Shown: positions 18,809-27,764 of the stretch, in pieces
Numbering within the stretch: position 1 is the first letter of the stretch
Layout: each line of letters begins with the position of its first letter
Assembly (NCBI RefSeq): GCF_947072685.1
Contig: NZ_CAMTIK010000007.1
Span: forward strand, 40,316 to 104,315
Direction of reading: 5' to 3'
From: an uncultured Cetobacterium sp.
GTDB taxonomy: Bacteria; Fusobacteriota; Fusobacteriia; Fusobacteriales; Fusobacteriaceae
Length of the DNA stretch: 64,000 nt
Program-made: the position numbers and the translations under genes
The notes under the pieces: generated by a model
What the model was told of the DNA's origin: nothing
Database searches by the model: none
Seen by the model: only the letters and a program-made list of their open reading frames with translations

Positions 18809-18839
18809 AAAGAGAGACTTTTTTTCAAAGTCTCTCTTT
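18809..18839 (-). terminator. Hairpin terminator after the ABC ATPase gene
   Basis: A 13-bp perfect stem AAAGAGAGACTTT/AAAGTCTCTCTTT with a 5-base loop lies 18 bases after the ATPase stop codon. The T-run behind it on the minus strand is interrupted. Confidence 0.75.
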
Positions 18840-18856
18840 AATTTGTTTTTTACATA

Positions 18857-19984
18857 TTAAATTGTAATGTTTTTTTCAGTTTTAATATCAAATATATGAC
18901 ATTTATTCATATCAAAATAAAAATATTCGTTTTGATTAAAATTAGCTCCCGTCGATTTCTCTACAGGTATTCTTGATGTATATTGTGTATCGCCAATCAT
19001 AAAATAGATGAACTCTTCATTTCCCATCTGTTCTACTATATTTATCTTTCCTGAGATATATTTTTCACTCTCATTTAACTCCATATTTTTATTTCCAATA
19101 TTTTCTGGTCTTATACCAAACCATACGTCTTTTCCAACTTGCTCTTGGACCTTATCCGCTTTCTCTTTTGGTAGTTTTATTCTATCTTTATTTGATAATT
19201 CTACGTAAATAGAATCATTTTCTCCAATAAGTTTTGCCTTTACAATATTCATTGCCGGAGAGCCTATAAACCCAGCTACAAATTTATTTGAGGGCTTATT
19301 ATAAAGATTTAATGGTGTATCCACTTGCATAATTTTACCATAATTCAACACACAGATTCTATCTCCCATAGTCATGGCCTCAACCTGATCATGAGTTACG
19401 TAAATCATAGTTGCATTTTGCCCCTCTTCTTTCAATTGCTTATGAAGCTGTGTAATTCTCACCCTCATGGAAACTCTCAGTTTTGCATCTAAATTTGATA
19501 GTGGTTCATCAAATAAAAATACATCCGGTTTTCTAACAATTGCTCTTCCTACAGCGACCCTCTGCCTTTGCCCACCTGACATCTCTTTAGGTTTTCTATC
19601 CAATAAATCTGTTATCTCCAATTTATCAGCAGCTTCTCTAACTCTTTTATCAATCTCTCCCTTTGGAACTTTAGCCATTTTTAATCCAAAGGCCATATTA
19701 TCATAAACTGTCATATGAGGATATAGCGCATAGTTTTGAAACACCATTGCAATCCCTCTATCTTTTGGAGGTAAATCATTAACGAGCTTATCTCCTATAA
19801 AAACTTCTCCACCTGTAATCTCTTCTAATCCAGCTACCATTCTAAGTGTTGTTGATTTTGCACATCCTGATGGTCCAACAAAAACCATAAACTCTCCATC
19901 TTTAATCTCAAGATCAATTCCGTGAACTGCTTTAAATCCATTAGGATAACTTTTTTCAACATTTTTTAATATTACTTCTGCCAT
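18857..19984 (-). CDS. Sugar ABC transporter ATP-binding protein (MsmK/UgpC/MalK type)
   Basis: This 375-residue ATPase of the carbohydrate uptake-1 family has a Walker A region reading GPSGCAKST, so Ala replaces the usual Gly before Lys. The Q-loop region is [16 protein letters not shown], the signature [14 protein letters not shown] and the Walker [19 protein letters not shown]-terminal OB-like (TOBE) regulatory domain spans about 240-375. No permease or binding-protein genes are adjacent. It is therefore probably a shared ATPase energising several sugar transporters, as MsmK does in streptococci; this is inference. It has its own promoter and terminator, hence a single-gene unit. Confidence 0.92.
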   Translation of the reverse strand: MAEVILKNVEKSYPNGFKAVHGIDLEIKDGEFMVFVGPSGCAKSTTLRMVAGLEEITGGEVFIGDKLVNDLPPKDRGIAMVFQNYALYPHMTVYDNMAFGLKMAKVPKGEIDKRVREAADKLEITDLLDRKPKEMSGGQRQRVAVGRAIVRKPDVFLFDEPLSNLDAKLRVSMRVRITQLHKQLKEEGQNATMIYVTHDQVEAMTMGDRICVLNYGKIMQVDTPLNLYNKPSNKFVAGFIGSPAMNIVKAKLIGENDSIYVELSNKDRIKLPKEKADKVQEQVGKDVWFGIRPENIGNKNMELNESEKYISGKINIVEQMGNEEFIYFMIGDTQYTSRIPVEKSTGANFNQNEYFYFDMNKCHIFDIKTEKNITI

Positions 19985-20024
19985 ATTAATAATTCCTCCT
20001 TTTATATTTACTAAATATGAGGAT

Positions 20025-20052
20025 ATTATACACTCTTTTTATTTTTTTTCAA
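20025..20052 (-). promoter_or_regulatory. Promoter of the ABC ATPase gene
   Basis: Minus-strand TTGAAA (20052-20047), a 16-bp A-rich spacer and TATAAT (20030-20025), about 40 bases before the start codon. Confidence 0.65.
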
Positions 20053-20078
20053 GTTTTTTGATTATTTTTAAAACTTTT

Positions 20079-21086
20079 TTATAGTATATCGAACAAAAAC
20101 TCTGTATTTTGTTGATATGGTTTGCTTTTATTATAGATTTTTATTTTTGTAGGCATAAAATTTTGAATATCTGGATAATCTTGCATTTCAAAACATATCC
20201 CATTATATTTTTCCTCTAAAAAATTCCCCGTATATATTACTGCTACAGGCTGATCACTTTTTACAAATAAAACTCTACCACTCTTTTCATCTTTTAGAGA
20301 AACGTCATAGTTGTCTAATTTAGATAAAATAAAGGGGTGATCAATCCCGCCACCTACTATCTCCACTTGTGAGTGTTTAGATTTTACTATATCATTTAAC
20401 TTTGAATATTTAGACATTTTTACAAATAAATCCTCTTTCTCCACAGATACTGGGAGTGTTTCATTATCAACTTTTCCATATCCTATTCCATTTATTAAAA
20501 CCTCTTGAAATAGTATTTTTTCTTTAGCATTTCCAGAAAGATTAAAATAAGCATGATTTGTTAAATTTAAATACGTCTCTCTATCTGGATACCCTACATA
20601 TTCAATCACCAATTTATTTTTTTGAATTCTGTAGATCACTTTAAATTCAACATTCCCAGGAAAACCCTCCTCCAAATGAGGACTGAAAGTTTCCAATGTT
20701 AAAATACCCTCATTGTCTACAACTTCTCCACATGCCCTCCAATTCCTATTATGAATTGTATTTTCTCCACCGTGAAGATTATTTTTTCCATTATTTTTAG
20801 AAAGGGGATATTTCTTTTCGTTTATTTCTAGTACTGCATCTTTTGTTCTTCCAGCAACTCTTCCAGTTATACAAGCATGATGGCACAAATCATTTTCATA
20901 TTCTCTGAAACTTTCATAACCTAGAACAACATTTTCAAATATCCCGTATCTATCTGGTACCTTTAAACTTTTTATAATCCCACCATATGATAATATCTCA
21001 ACGTCTATATATTCATTTAAAAAGTTATACAAAAGAACGTCTTCTCCATCAGATGTTTTCCCAAATATTGATATTTTCAACTCCAT
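20079..21086 (-). CDS. galM: Aldose 1-epimerase (galactose mutarotase)
   Basis: This is a 335-residue cytosolic enzyme that interconverts alpha and beta anomers of galactose before phosphorylation by GalK. Family features are the N-terminal YGGIIKSLKVPDR, GRVAGR, NLHGG, the catalytic-His region LTNHAYFNLSG (His in NHAYFNL), and the Glu region KYNGICFEMQDYPD. ATG 21086 is used because GGAGGAGAT lies just upstream and overlaps the end of the ROK regulator gene (TAG two bases before the ATG). The alternative TTG at 21101 overlaps that gene. It is co-transcribed with the regulator and divergent from galKT. Confidence 0.93.
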   Translation of the reverse strand: MELKISIFGKTSDGEDVLLYNFLNEYIDVEILSYGGIIKSLKVPDRYGIFENVVLGYESFREYENDLCHHACITGRVAGRTKDAVLEINEKKYPLSKNNGKNNLHGGENTIHNRNWRACGEVVDNEGILTLETFSPHLEEGFPGNVEFKVIYRIQKNKLVIEYVGYPDRETYLNLTNHAYFNLSGNAKEKILFQEVLINGIGYGKVDNETLPVSVEKEDLFVKMSKYSKLNDIVKSKHSQVEIVGGGIDHPFILSKLDNYDVSLKDEKSGRVLFVKSDQPVAVIYTGNFLEEKYNGICFEMQDYPDIQNFMPTKIKIYNKSKPYQQNTEFLFDIL

Positions 21087-21088
21087 AC

Positions 21089-22255
21089 CTATCTCCTCCA
21101 AATATTTTTTCTAAAAATATTATGTATTACAACAGCTAAAGGATTGTATATGTGTATCTCTTCCAATAGCTTTGATACAACAAGCTCATATTTTTGTTCC
21201 TCTAAAGTCACTTTTTGTAACTCTAATTTTAAAGTGTTCAACAGGTACTTTTCATTAAACAACTCTCCAAATAAAATTATTTTTTCTGGATTTAGTATGG
21301 AAATAATCATATCTATACTATGAGCTATTATCACTATAGCCTCTGTTGCTACTTTTGTGCTCAGAAAGTCTCTTTTATTTACCGCTTCAACAATATCATT
21401 TATATTAATTTCGCCATTCTGTTTTAACCGTTCTTTCAAACTGCTATAATTATTTAGTTTAATCATTGAAAATATCTTATTTATTATCGCTTTGTTTGAT
21501 GCTTCTGCTTCTAAACATCCTCTTTTCCCACAAGAACATTTTCTTAAACTAGATCTATCCATAACTACATGCCCTATTTCTCCAGACATAAAACCATAGC
21601 CTGCTAATAAATCTTCACCTACGAAAATCGAGCTTCCTATCCCCTCAGAAACATTCAAAACCACAAAATTATTAGATTCTTTCGAGGTGTTAAAATACCT
21701 CTCGCTCAACGCCATAGCTCGTACATCATTTTCTATCAATATCGGAATTTCAAACTCTTTCCCAAGTAACTCTTTTATATTAACTTTCTTCCAATTATAG
21801 TGAGGAGAAAAGATCAATACTCCATTGTCTGAATTGATCAACCCTGTCAGCACTAAAGATATGACTTTTATTTTTTGTTCTGCAAGTAACTCTTCTCGTA
21901 TAATTTTTTTTAAAAATTTAACTAAATCATCTGAATCTAAAATTTCATAACTTTTACTCTTATAAATATTCCCCGATATATCACCAACAGAGATAATTAA
22001 GGCTGTAGGTGTTAACGATATACCCAAAACCGCTCCTAGCCACTCTCTATTCAAAATTAATTCTATCGGTTTTCTTCCCCCAGTAGATTCCCCCTCCGAA
22101 TCTTCTAAAACAACTCCTAATTTCAAAAGTGGATTAATAGATTTTGTTATAGCAGCGGGAGTTAATCTTAACTCTTCAGCTATTTTCTTCCTAGATATTC
22201 TCTTTTTATTTTTTATCATCTCTAAAATTCTCAATTGAGAATGAGTAAAATCCAT
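21089..22255 (-). CDS. ROK family transcriptional regulator of the galactose locus
   Basis: The 388 residues comprise an N-terminal winged helix-turn-helix (about 1-70, ISRKKIAEELRLTPAAITKSI) and a ROK/sugar-kinase-like domain. The domain has an ILIENDVRAMALSERYF region and the zinc motif CSCGKRGCLEAEA. This is the NagC/XylR class, normally a repressor released by a sugar ligand. Its position, divergent from galK-galT and upstream of galM with a 2-base gap, suggests that it controls galactose catabolism in response to galactose or a derivative. That role is inferred from context. Confidence 0.9.
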   Translation of the reverse strand: MDFTHSQLRILEMIKNKKRISRKKIAEELRLTPAAITKSINPLLKLGVVLEDSEGESTGGRKPIELILNREWLGAVLGISLTPTALIISVGDISGNIYKSKSYEILDSDDLVKFLKKIIREELLAEQKIKVISLVLTGLINSDNGVLIFSPHYNWKKVNIKELLGKEFEIPILIENDVRAMALSERYFNTSKESNNFVVLNVSEGIGSSIFVGEDLLAGYGFMSGEIGHVVMDRSSLRKCSCGKRGCLEAEASNKAIINKIFSMIKLNNYSSLKERLKQNGEININDIVEAVNKRDFLSTKVATEAIVIIAHSIDMIISILNPEKIILFGELFNEKYLLNTLKLELQKVTLEEQKYELVVSKLLEEIHIYNPLAVVIHNIFRKNIWRR

Positions 22256-22281
22256 ATATTCCCCCCCAACCTTTTGTTTTT

Positions 22282-22310
22282 ATAATACCCTTTATATTTT
22301 TTTTAGTCAA
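22282..22310 (-). promoter_or_regulatory. Promoter of the ROK regulator-galM unit
   Basis: Minus-strand TTGACT (22310-22305), a 17-bp spacer and TATTAT (22287-22282), about 27 bases before the start. The opposite (galK) promoter in the 22311-22429 region is not clear; a TATACT at 22397-22402 lacks a good -35. I could not pick out a convincing operator. Confidence 0.65.
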
Positions 22311-22429
22311 TGTCTATCGCACATACTTTTTTTACTTTTTTAAATAAGTTTATATTAAAAATCAATTTCATTCTTCTAATATAACCTCTTTTGAAGTATA
22401 CTCAAATAAAAATGATTGGAGAGTGAGTT

Positions 22430-23611
22430 ATGAAAATTATAGATACTTTAGTGGAGAGGTTTAAAAAAGAGTTTGATACAAATGATTCGGTAGAAGTTTT
22501 TTTTGCACCTGGAAGAGTCAATCTAATTGGTGAGCATATCGATTATAATGGTGGAAAAGTTTTTCCATGTGCTTTAGATTTTGGAACTTATGCCGTGGTT
22601 AAGAAAAGAAAAGATAAAACATTTAGAATGTTTTCTGAAAATTTCAAAAGTTTAGGTATTGTTGAATTTTCTCTTTCTGACTTATGCTACAAACTGTCTG
22701 ATGATTGGGCAAACTACCCAAAAGGAGTTATAAAGACATTTCTAGATTCTAATTTCAATATAGATTTTGGGTTCGACATCTTATTTTTTGGAAATATTCC
22801 TAACGGTGCTGGACTTTCTTCATCCGCATCAATAGAAGTTCTAACTGCTGTTGTTTTAAAACATCTTTTTAATTTGGATATTTCCATGGTAGAGATGGTT
22901 AAATTAAGTCAAAAAGCTGAAAATGAGTTCATCGGAGTTAATTGCGGTATTATGGATCAATTTTCTATTGGAATGGGGAAAAAAAATCATGCTATTCTTT
23001 TGGATTGTAATACTTTAGATTATTCATATGCCCCTTTTATACTTAAAGATTCTTCCATAATAATTGCTAATACAAATAAAAGAAGAGGATTGGGAGATTC
23101 AAAATACAACGAAAGAAGATCTTCTTGTGAGGAGGCATTAAGTGACCTAAGAAATAATGGGGTTAAAATTACATCTCTTTGTGATATGGACAACACTTCT
23201 TTTGAGAAATATAAACATTTTATAAAATCTGAAGAAGCTCAAATTAGAGCACAACATGCTGTTACTGAAAACTACAGAGTCTCAGAAGCTATGAAAAGTT
23301 TAAAGAATGGAGATCTTGAAAATTTCGGTTCACTTATGAATCAGTCACATATCTCTTTAAGAGATAATTATGAAGTTACAGGTTGGGAATTAGATAGCTT
23401 AGTTCAAGCTGCATGGGAGGAAGATGGGGTTATAGGATCAAGAATGACTGGAGCTGGTTTTGGTGGATGTACAGTTTCCCTTGTAAAAAACAATTGTATA
23501 GATAATTTTGTTCAGAATGTTGGAGATAAGTATAAAGAAAAAACGGGTTTAGAAGCCACATTCTACATCGGTAATCCTGGAGATGGAGCTAGAAAGTTAG
23601 GTGATTTTTAA
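22430..23611 (+). CDS. galK: Galactokinase
   Basis: The 393-residue GHMP kinase phosphorylates galactose to galactose-1-phosphate (Leloir pathway). It shows the galactokinase signature GRVNLIGEHIDYNGG (about 28-42), the ATP-binding GHMP motif PNGAGLSSSASIEV (about 123-136), the catalytic-Asp region NCGIMDQFSIGMG, and the C-terminal motif MTGAGFGGCTVSL. GGAGAG precedes the ATG. Its stop codon overlaps the galT start by one base (TAATG). Confidence 0.97.
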   Translation: MKIIDTLVERFKKEFDTNDSVEVFFAPGRVNLIGEHIDYNGGKVFPCALDFGTYAVVKKRKDKTFRMFSENFKSLGIVEFSLSDLCYKLSDDWANYPKGVIKTFLDSNFNIDFGFDILFFGNIPNGAGLSSSASIEVLTAVVLKHLFNLDISMVEMVKLSQKAENEFIGVNCGIMDQFSIGMGKKNHAILLDCNTLDYSYAPFILKDSSIIIANTNKRRGLGDSKYNERRSSCEEALSDLRNNGVKITSLCDMDNTSFEKYKHFIKSEEAQIRAQHAVTENYRVSEAMKSLKNGDLENFGSLMNQSHISLRDNYEVTGWELDSLVQAAWEEDGVIGSRMTGAGFGGCTVSLVKNNCIDNFVQNVGDKYKEKTGLEATFYIGNPGDGARKLGDF

Positions 23612-25104
23612 TGTCTATCTTTTCTCTCATACAAGAAGTTCTCAACTATGGAATAGATAAAAAATTTATAGACAAAGAGGATGAAATTTACTCTAGAAAC
23701 TTAATTTTAGATTGTCTTAACTTAGATGAATGGAAAGATGAAAATATTAAAGCAAATGATAACAATATCGAAGATCTATTAATCGCTATCTGTCAATGGG
23801 CAGTTAGAAATAAGTTCATAAACAATTCCCTTGTAGAAATGGAACTTTTAGATACAAAAATTATGAACTGTATATCTCCACGACCGAGTGAAGTTATAAA
23901 AAATTTTTATACTGATTTTAAAAACTCCCCTGAACTAGCCACAAAAAATTATTATAATTTTTCAAAAAATACTAATTATATCCGGGCTAAAAGAATTGAA
24001 AAAAACTTACATTGGCTTTCGCCAACACAATATGGAGATCTTGAAATAACTATCAACTTAGCTAAGCCTGAAAAAGATCCCAAAGATATTGAGCGTGAAA
24101 AAAATATGCCTAAATCTTCTTATCCAAACTGTCTTCTCTGCATAGATAATGTTGGCTATAGAGGTCGACTAAATCATCCAGCTAGACAAACGCACAGAGT
24201 TATCCCCATGACATTAAAAAATGAAAACTGGTATTTCCAGTTCTCACCATATGTTTACTACAATGAGCATTCTATAATATTTTGTGAAGAACACAGACCA
24301 ATGAAAATGAGCAAAAATACTTTTGATAGACTTTTAGAGTTTGTTGATAGTTTCCCGCATTACTGTATTGGTTCGAATGCAGATTTGCCTATTGTAGGAG
24401 GCTCTATTCTATCCCATGATCATTATCAAGCTGGCAATCATATTTTTCCGATGGAAAAAGCCTCGATAGAAAAATCTTTCAAGATAAAAAAGTTTAATAA
24501 TGTGGATGCTGAAATTGTTAATTGGCCAATGTCAGTGATTAGATTAACTTCTAAAGATAAAGAAGAGCTTTCCAAAGCCACTGAATATGTTTTTAAAAAA
24601 TGGCAAACATATAGCGATCTTTCTTGTGATATTTTAGCTTTTACTGATAATATTCCTCACAATACAGTAACTCCTATCGCCAGAAAAGTTGATAATAGTT
24701 TTCAAATCGATTTAGCTCTTAGAAACAATAGATGTTCAGACGAGCATCCTATGGGTATTTTTCATCCTCACTCAGATGTTCATAATATCAAAAAAGAAAA
24801 TATTGGACTTATTGAAGTTATGGGATTAGCTATTTTACCTGGTAGATTACAAGATGAAATGAAGTCTCTTGAAATATATTTAAACGATAAAGAATGGGAT
24901 ATAAAATTAAAAAATGATCCTATTCTCTCCAAGCACCACAATTGGGCTAAAAACATTATGAAAAATAACTCTACTCCTATCGATTCCTCAATTTTAAAAG
25001 AAGAGATTGGAAAAGTTTTTTTAACCGTTCTAGAGCATGCGGGTGTTTTTAAAAGAGATGTTTTTGGAAAAAAAGCTTTCACTAAATTTATAGATATACT
25101 ATAA
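23611..25104 (+). CDS. galT: UDP-glucose-hexose-1-phosphate uridylyltransferase
   Basis: The 497-residue GalT belongs to the longer class typical of Firmicutes-like bacteria, rather than the about 350-residue E. coli class. It transfers UMP between UDP-glucose and galactose-1-phosphate. Visible are the nucleotide-region CLLCIDNVGYRGRLNHPAR, the HDHYQAGNHIFPM histidine segment, and the N-terminal region ISPRPSEV. It starts at 23611, one base inside galK's stop codon, so translation is likely coupled. No galE is present in the window. Confidence 0.95.
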   Translation: MSIFSLIQEVLNYGIDKKFIDKEDEIYSRNLILDCLNLDEWKDENIKANDNNIEDLLIAICQWAVRNKFINNSLVEMELLDTKIMNCISPRPSEVIKNFYTDFKNSPELATKNYYNFSKNTNYIRAKRIEKNLHWLSPTQYGDLEITINLAKPEKDPKDIEREKNMPKSSYPNCLLCIDNVGYRGRLNHPARQTHRVIPMTLKNENWYFQFSPYVYYNEHSIIFCEEHRPMKMSKNTFDRLLEFVDSFPHYCIGSNADLPIVGGSILSHDHYQAGNHIFPMEKASIEKSFKIKKFNNVDAEIVNWPMSVIRLTSKDKEELSKATEYVFKKWQTYSDLSCDILAFTDNIPHNTVTPIARKVDNSFQIDLALRNNRCSDEHPMGIFHPHSDVHNIKKENIGLIEVMGLAILPGRLQDEMKSLEIYLNDKEWDIKLKNDPILSKHHNWAKNIMKNNSTPIDSSILKEEIGKVFLTVLEHAGVFKRDVFGKKAFTKFIDIL

Positions 25105-25137
25105 TGGTAAGATATTTATAAAAAGGTGGGGCAATTT

Positions 25138-25413
25138 ATGGAAAAAGTAAAAAAAAAGTGGTTCGTATATATTTTAAGATGTGAGGACAACAGCCTCTAT
25201 ACAGGTATAACAACAGATCTAACAAAACGATTTGAGGCCCATATTTCTGGAAGAGGAGCTAAATATACGCGGGCAAAAAAACCGATACGGATAGAATTTT
25301 TTTCTACTTTTGATTCTAAATCTTTAGCTTTAAAAGAGGAGATTCGGATAAAAAAACTAACAAAAATAAAAAAAGAATTGTTATGTCAAAGTTATCAACT
25401 TTCCCCATTTTAA
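25138..25413 (+). CDS. GIY-YIG domain protein (YhbQ/UPF0213 type)
   Basis: This is a 91-residue single-domain protein. Its motifs are WFVYILRCEDNSLYTGITTD, with the GIY-YIG pattern as VYI and YTG, and a conserved Arg and Glu further on (KRFEAHISGRGAKYTR and LKEEIRIKKLTK). Stand-alone proteins of this family are small nuclease-fold proteins with poorly defined roles. ATG 25138 follows AAAGGTGGGG; an upstream GTG at 25126 overlaps that site. It lies 33 bases after galT with no terminator between. Confidence 0.88.
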   Translation: MEKVKKKWFVYILRCEDNSLYTGITTDLTKRFEAHISGRGAKYTRAKKPIRIEFFSTFDSKSLALKEEIRIKKLTKIKKELLCQSYQLSPF

Positions 25414-25415
25414 AA

Positions 25416-25444
25416 TTGATAAAAAAAACAAATAATGATATACT
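25416..25444 (+). promoter_or_regulatory. Promoter of the TSUP transporter gene
   Basis: TTGATA (25416-25421), a 17-bp spacer and TATACT (25439-25444), with TG one base upstream of the -10. Confidence 0.7.
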
Positions 25445-25469
25445 TTAACAAAATAATTAGGGGGACTTT

Positions 25470-26258
25470 ATGATAGAAACGTTTTTTTCTCAAATTAGTT
25501 TAATTAATTTTTTATTTTTAGCATCCGCATGTTTTTGCGCTGCTTTTGTTGACGCTATTGCTGGTGGTGGGGGGTTAATAAGTTTGCCTGCTTTTCTGGC
25601 AGCTGGTCTAGACCCTCATGTAGCTCTTGGTACAAATAAACTTGCTGCTTCTTTTTCAACTGTTGGAAGCGCCTTGAAATTTGCTCGTTCAGGCAAAGTA
25701 AATTGGAATTTGATTGTATATTTCATTCCCTTTTCTTTCTTAGGTGCTATTTTAGGAGTAAAATCTGTCATGCTTATTGATTCTAAATATCTTTATCCTT
25801 TGGCATTTAGTCTTTTAGTGTTTGTCTTACTTTATACTTTAAAAAACAAAAATTTAGGAGATAAAAGTGAATTTAATGGAACAAATCCTAAAACTTTAAA
25901 GCTTGGGATGGTCATGGCTTTACTTCTTGGATTTTATGATGGATTTTTTGGTCCTGGAACTGGCTCATTTATAATATTTGCTTTCATTAAAATTTTTAAA
26001 CTAGACTTTATCCAAGCCAGTGGAAACTCTAAATTTTTAAATCTAGCCAGTAATATCGCCAGTGTTATAACTTTTATATATTTTGGAAAAATTGCATATA
26101 TGTACTCCTTAACAATTGGATTGGTTATGCTAATCGGAGCTACAACAGGGGCCAAAGTTGCAGTGTCAAAAGGCACTAAATTTATCAGACCTGTATTTTT
26201 GGTTGTAACAACTATAGTCACTGCTAAAATGGCTTTAACATTTTTACAACAATTCTAA
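25470..26258 (+). CDS. TauE/SafE (TSUP) family membrane exporter
   Basis: This is a 262-residue inner-membrane protein with about eight membrane segments. The N-terminal family motif FVDAIAGGGGLISLPAFLAAG is present, and the second-repeat counterpart is GFYDGFFGPGTGSF. The family moves sulfite, sulfoacetate or other organosulfur and carboxylate anions; the substrate cannot be told. AGGGGGA precedes the ATG. It has its own promoter and a bidirectional terminator, so it is a single-gene unit. Confidence 0.9.
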   Translation: MIETFFSQISLINFLFLASACFCAAFVDAIAGGGGLISLPAFLAAGLDPHVALGTNKLAASFSTVGSALKFARSGKVNWNLIVYFIPFSFLGAILGVKSVMLIDSKYLYPLAFSLLVFVLLYTLKNKNLGDKSEFNGTNPKTLKLGMVMALLLGFYDGFFGPGTGSFIIFAFIKIFKLDFIQASGNSKFLNLASNIASVITFIYFGKIAYMYSLTIGLVMLIGATTGAKVAVSKGTKFIRPVFLVVTTIVTAKMALTFLQQF

Positions 26259-26270
26259 TTTACTAGATAA

Positions 26271-26298
26271 AAAAAAGTCGGAAACTTCCGACTTTTTT
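26271..26298. terminator. Bidirectional intrinsic terminator
   Basis: The stem AAAAAAGTCGGA/TCCGACTTTTTT with an AACT loop lies between two convergent genes and has A- and T-tracts on both sides. Confidence 0.9.
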
Positions 26299-26305
26299 TC
26301 TAACA

Positions 26306-26530
26306 TTAATTCCCTAATATATTGCCTCGTTTATTCTGATTATCCACCGCTGCACCACCAAGTGCACCAACTCCTGCTCCTATAAGAGCTCCTCTAGAGT
26401 TCCCAGTTATAACTGATCCAACAAGAGCTCCTGCTCCTGCTCCAACCAGTGTGCTTTTCTCTCTAGATGTCATATTAGAACACCCAATCAATAAAGTTGC
26501 CAACAATGAAGCTACTATCAATTTTTTCAT
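26306..26530 (-). CDS. Glycine-zipper lipoprotein
   Basis: The 74-residue protein has a lipoprotein signal (LLATLLIGCSN, Cys17). A glycine-zipper stretch follows (GAGAGALVGSVITGNSRG, then ALIGAGVGALGGAAV), like the SlyB/OsmB class of outer-membrane lipoproteins. These are usually anchored in the envelope and linked to envelope stability or stress, but the exact role here is unknown. AAGGAGG precedes the ATG. It is the last gene before a bidirectional terminator, 71 bases after the TSCPD gene. Confidence 0.85.
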   Translation of the reverse strand: MKKLIVASLLATLLIGCSNMTSREKSTLVGAGAGALVGSVITGNSRGALIGAGVGALGGAAVDNQNKRGNILGN

Positions 26531-26601
26531 CTCAAAGCCTCCTTAAATTACAAATTACAAATTATATACTTTTTAATTTAAGAGATTCCTTTTTTTAGAT
26601 A

Positions 26602-26841
26602 TTAATTTAATTCTTTCAACAACTTAGCTAATTGATCTGGGCAAGATGTTCCTCTTTCAGAGCAATCGATCCCTTCAAGTTTTTTAATTACATTCTCTAT
26701 TGTCATTCCTTCAACTAGTTTTTCAATAGCTATTGTATTCCCATCACATCCACCAAAAAATTCTATTTTTTCAACTATATCTCCATCCAATTTTATCCCT
26801 ATCTCTTTTGCACAAACACCTTTAGTTTTCAAAATCTTCAT
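26602..26841 (-). CDS. TSCPD-domain protein, four-Cys type
   Basis: The 79-residue protein matches the small TSCPD family (TIGR03905-like). Conserved cysteines lie in GVCAKEI, GGCDGN, IDCSERG and the name-giving TSCPDQLA. The domain is also found as an appendage of B12-dependent ribonucleotide reductases and probably binds metal through its cysteines. It follows the Rrf2 regulator by 30 bases; a link to iron-sulfur or redox state is plausible but unproven. Confidence 0.88.
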   Translation of the reverse strand: MKILKTKGVCAKEIGIKLDGDIVEKIEFFGGCDGNTIAIEKLVEGMTIENVIKKLEGIDCSERGTSCPDQLAKLLKELN

Positions 26842-26871
26842 TTTTTACTACCCCTTTATTTAAAATAATAA

Positions 26872-27288
26872 TTAATTTTCATACCCTGAACAATTCTCTA
26901 GCTTATCCATTGTTACCTCTTGTAGCTCTTTTCTTATCTTTAAACTCACTTCTTCCAACTTACATCTTAATCCACATAAGGCCATTTTATTAGGTGCGCA
27001 ACTTGTCTTATCTTCAAAACAACCATTTACCTTAATTCCACCCTCTAAAACTCTAACTATATCATATACACTTATCTCTTTAGGTTTTTTAGAAACTATG
27101 TAACCACCTTTTGCTCCACGGAATGATTCTACTAGGTCAGACGAAGTTAATTTTCCAAGTATTTTTAGTGTGAATCTTATAGATACTCCTGAAATTTCTG
27201 AAATTTCCTTTGCATCCATTTTTCTATTTACTTCACACAATAAAAGTACAATTCTTACACCATAATCAACCTCTCTACTTATTAACAT
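26872..27288 (-). CDS. Rrf2 family transcriptional regulator with a cysteine cluster
   Basis: This is a 138-residue protein with the Rrf2 winged helix (LISREVDYGVRIVLLL, SIRFTLKILGKL, GAKGGYIVSK). Cysteines at about 90, 97, 105 and 109 are in the region where IscR and RsrR ligate an Fe-S cluster. The protein therefore probably senses iron-sulfur or redox status. ATG 27288 is chosen because GGAGGAAAG lies directly upstream and homologues begin at this point; the open frame extends 28 codons further upstream without support. Promoter at 27322-27350. Confidence 0.9.
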   Translation of the reverse strand: MLISREVDYGVRIVLLLCEVNRKMDAKEISEISGVSIRFTLKILGKLTSSDLVESFRGAKGGYIVSKKPKEISVYDIVRVLEGGIKVNGCFEDKTSCAPNKMALCGLRCKLEEVSLKIRKELQEVTMDKLENCSGYEN

Positions 27289-27321
27289 CTTTCCTCCAAA
27301 TTTATAAATTTCAATACTATT

Positions 27322-27350
27322 ATTGTAGTCTATTTTCAAATATAAATCAA
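27322..27350 (-). promoter_or_regulatory. Promoter of the Rrf2 gene, possibly autoregulated
   Basis: Minus-strand TTGATT (27350-27345), a 17-bp spacer and TACAAT (27327-27322). An imperfect dyad, CAATA-N4-TATTG (27312-27325), overlaps the -10 and could be a binding site for the regulator itself; that is inference. Confidence 0.5.
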
Positions 27351-27381
27351 CATATAATTTGCGTAATTCCAATTAACACTC

Positions 27382-27588
27382 TCAATTAAACAGTACAAAA
27401 AATAAGATTACCACAAAATCTACTATAAATATTTTTGTCAATAAGCTTTTTCTATATGTTGGATTTTTAAATAATCTTAAATAATCATTCACACCCAAAT
27501 ATCCTCTGTATTTATTATTCATAAAAAAATATGTAAAAGCATCGAAAGTTAGCACTACTAAGTTATAAATTATTATTTTTTGAACCAT
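27382..27588 (-). CDS. Small membrane protein of unknown function
   Basis: This is a 68-residue protein with two hydrophobic segments (IIIYNLVVLTFDAFTYFF and FIVDFVVILFFVLF). They flank a charged linker (NNKYRGYLGVNDYLRLFKN). I recognise no family. It has a strong CAGGAGG ribosome site 7 bases before the ATG and a consensus promoter, which makes it a genuine gene. It is upstream of and co-oriented with the Rrf2 gene (93 bases). Confidence 0.75.
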   Translation of the reverse strand: MVQKIIIYNLVVLTFDAFTYFFMNNKYRGYLGVNDYLRLFKNPTYRKSLLTKIFIVDFVVILFFVLFN

Positions 27589-27620
27589 TTACTCCTCCTG
27601 TTTTTTTTCTATATAGTGAT

Positions 27621-27649
27621 ATATTACTTTATGTATTATATATTGTCAA
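27621..27649 (-). promoter_or_regulatory. Consensus promoter of the small membrane protein gene
   Basis: Minus-strand TTGACA (27649-27644), a 17-bp spacer and TAATAT (27626-27621), about 33 bases before the start codon. Confidence 0.8.
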
Positions 27650-27675
27650 ATATTTGAAGAATACTATATTTTAAT

Positions 27676-27704
27676 TTGAATTTTTACCCAAAATGAATTA
27701 TAAT
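27676..27704 (+). promoter_or_regulatory. Promoter of the coiled-coil/sigma-region-4 operon
   Basis: TTGAAT (27676-27681), a 17-bp spacer and TATAAT (27699-27704), followed by a roughly 55-base leader to the start codon at 27765. Confidence 0.75.
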
Positions 27705-27764
27705 GATTATAGTTAGTAGTATATTATACATTCAAAGTATTAAATTTTAAAGGGGAGGAAATTG

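Noticed and set aside
18809..18839. Small regulatory RNA between minC and the ABC ATPase gene
   Set aside because: The hairpin is explained as the ATPase gene terminator; no separate promoter for an RNA was found.
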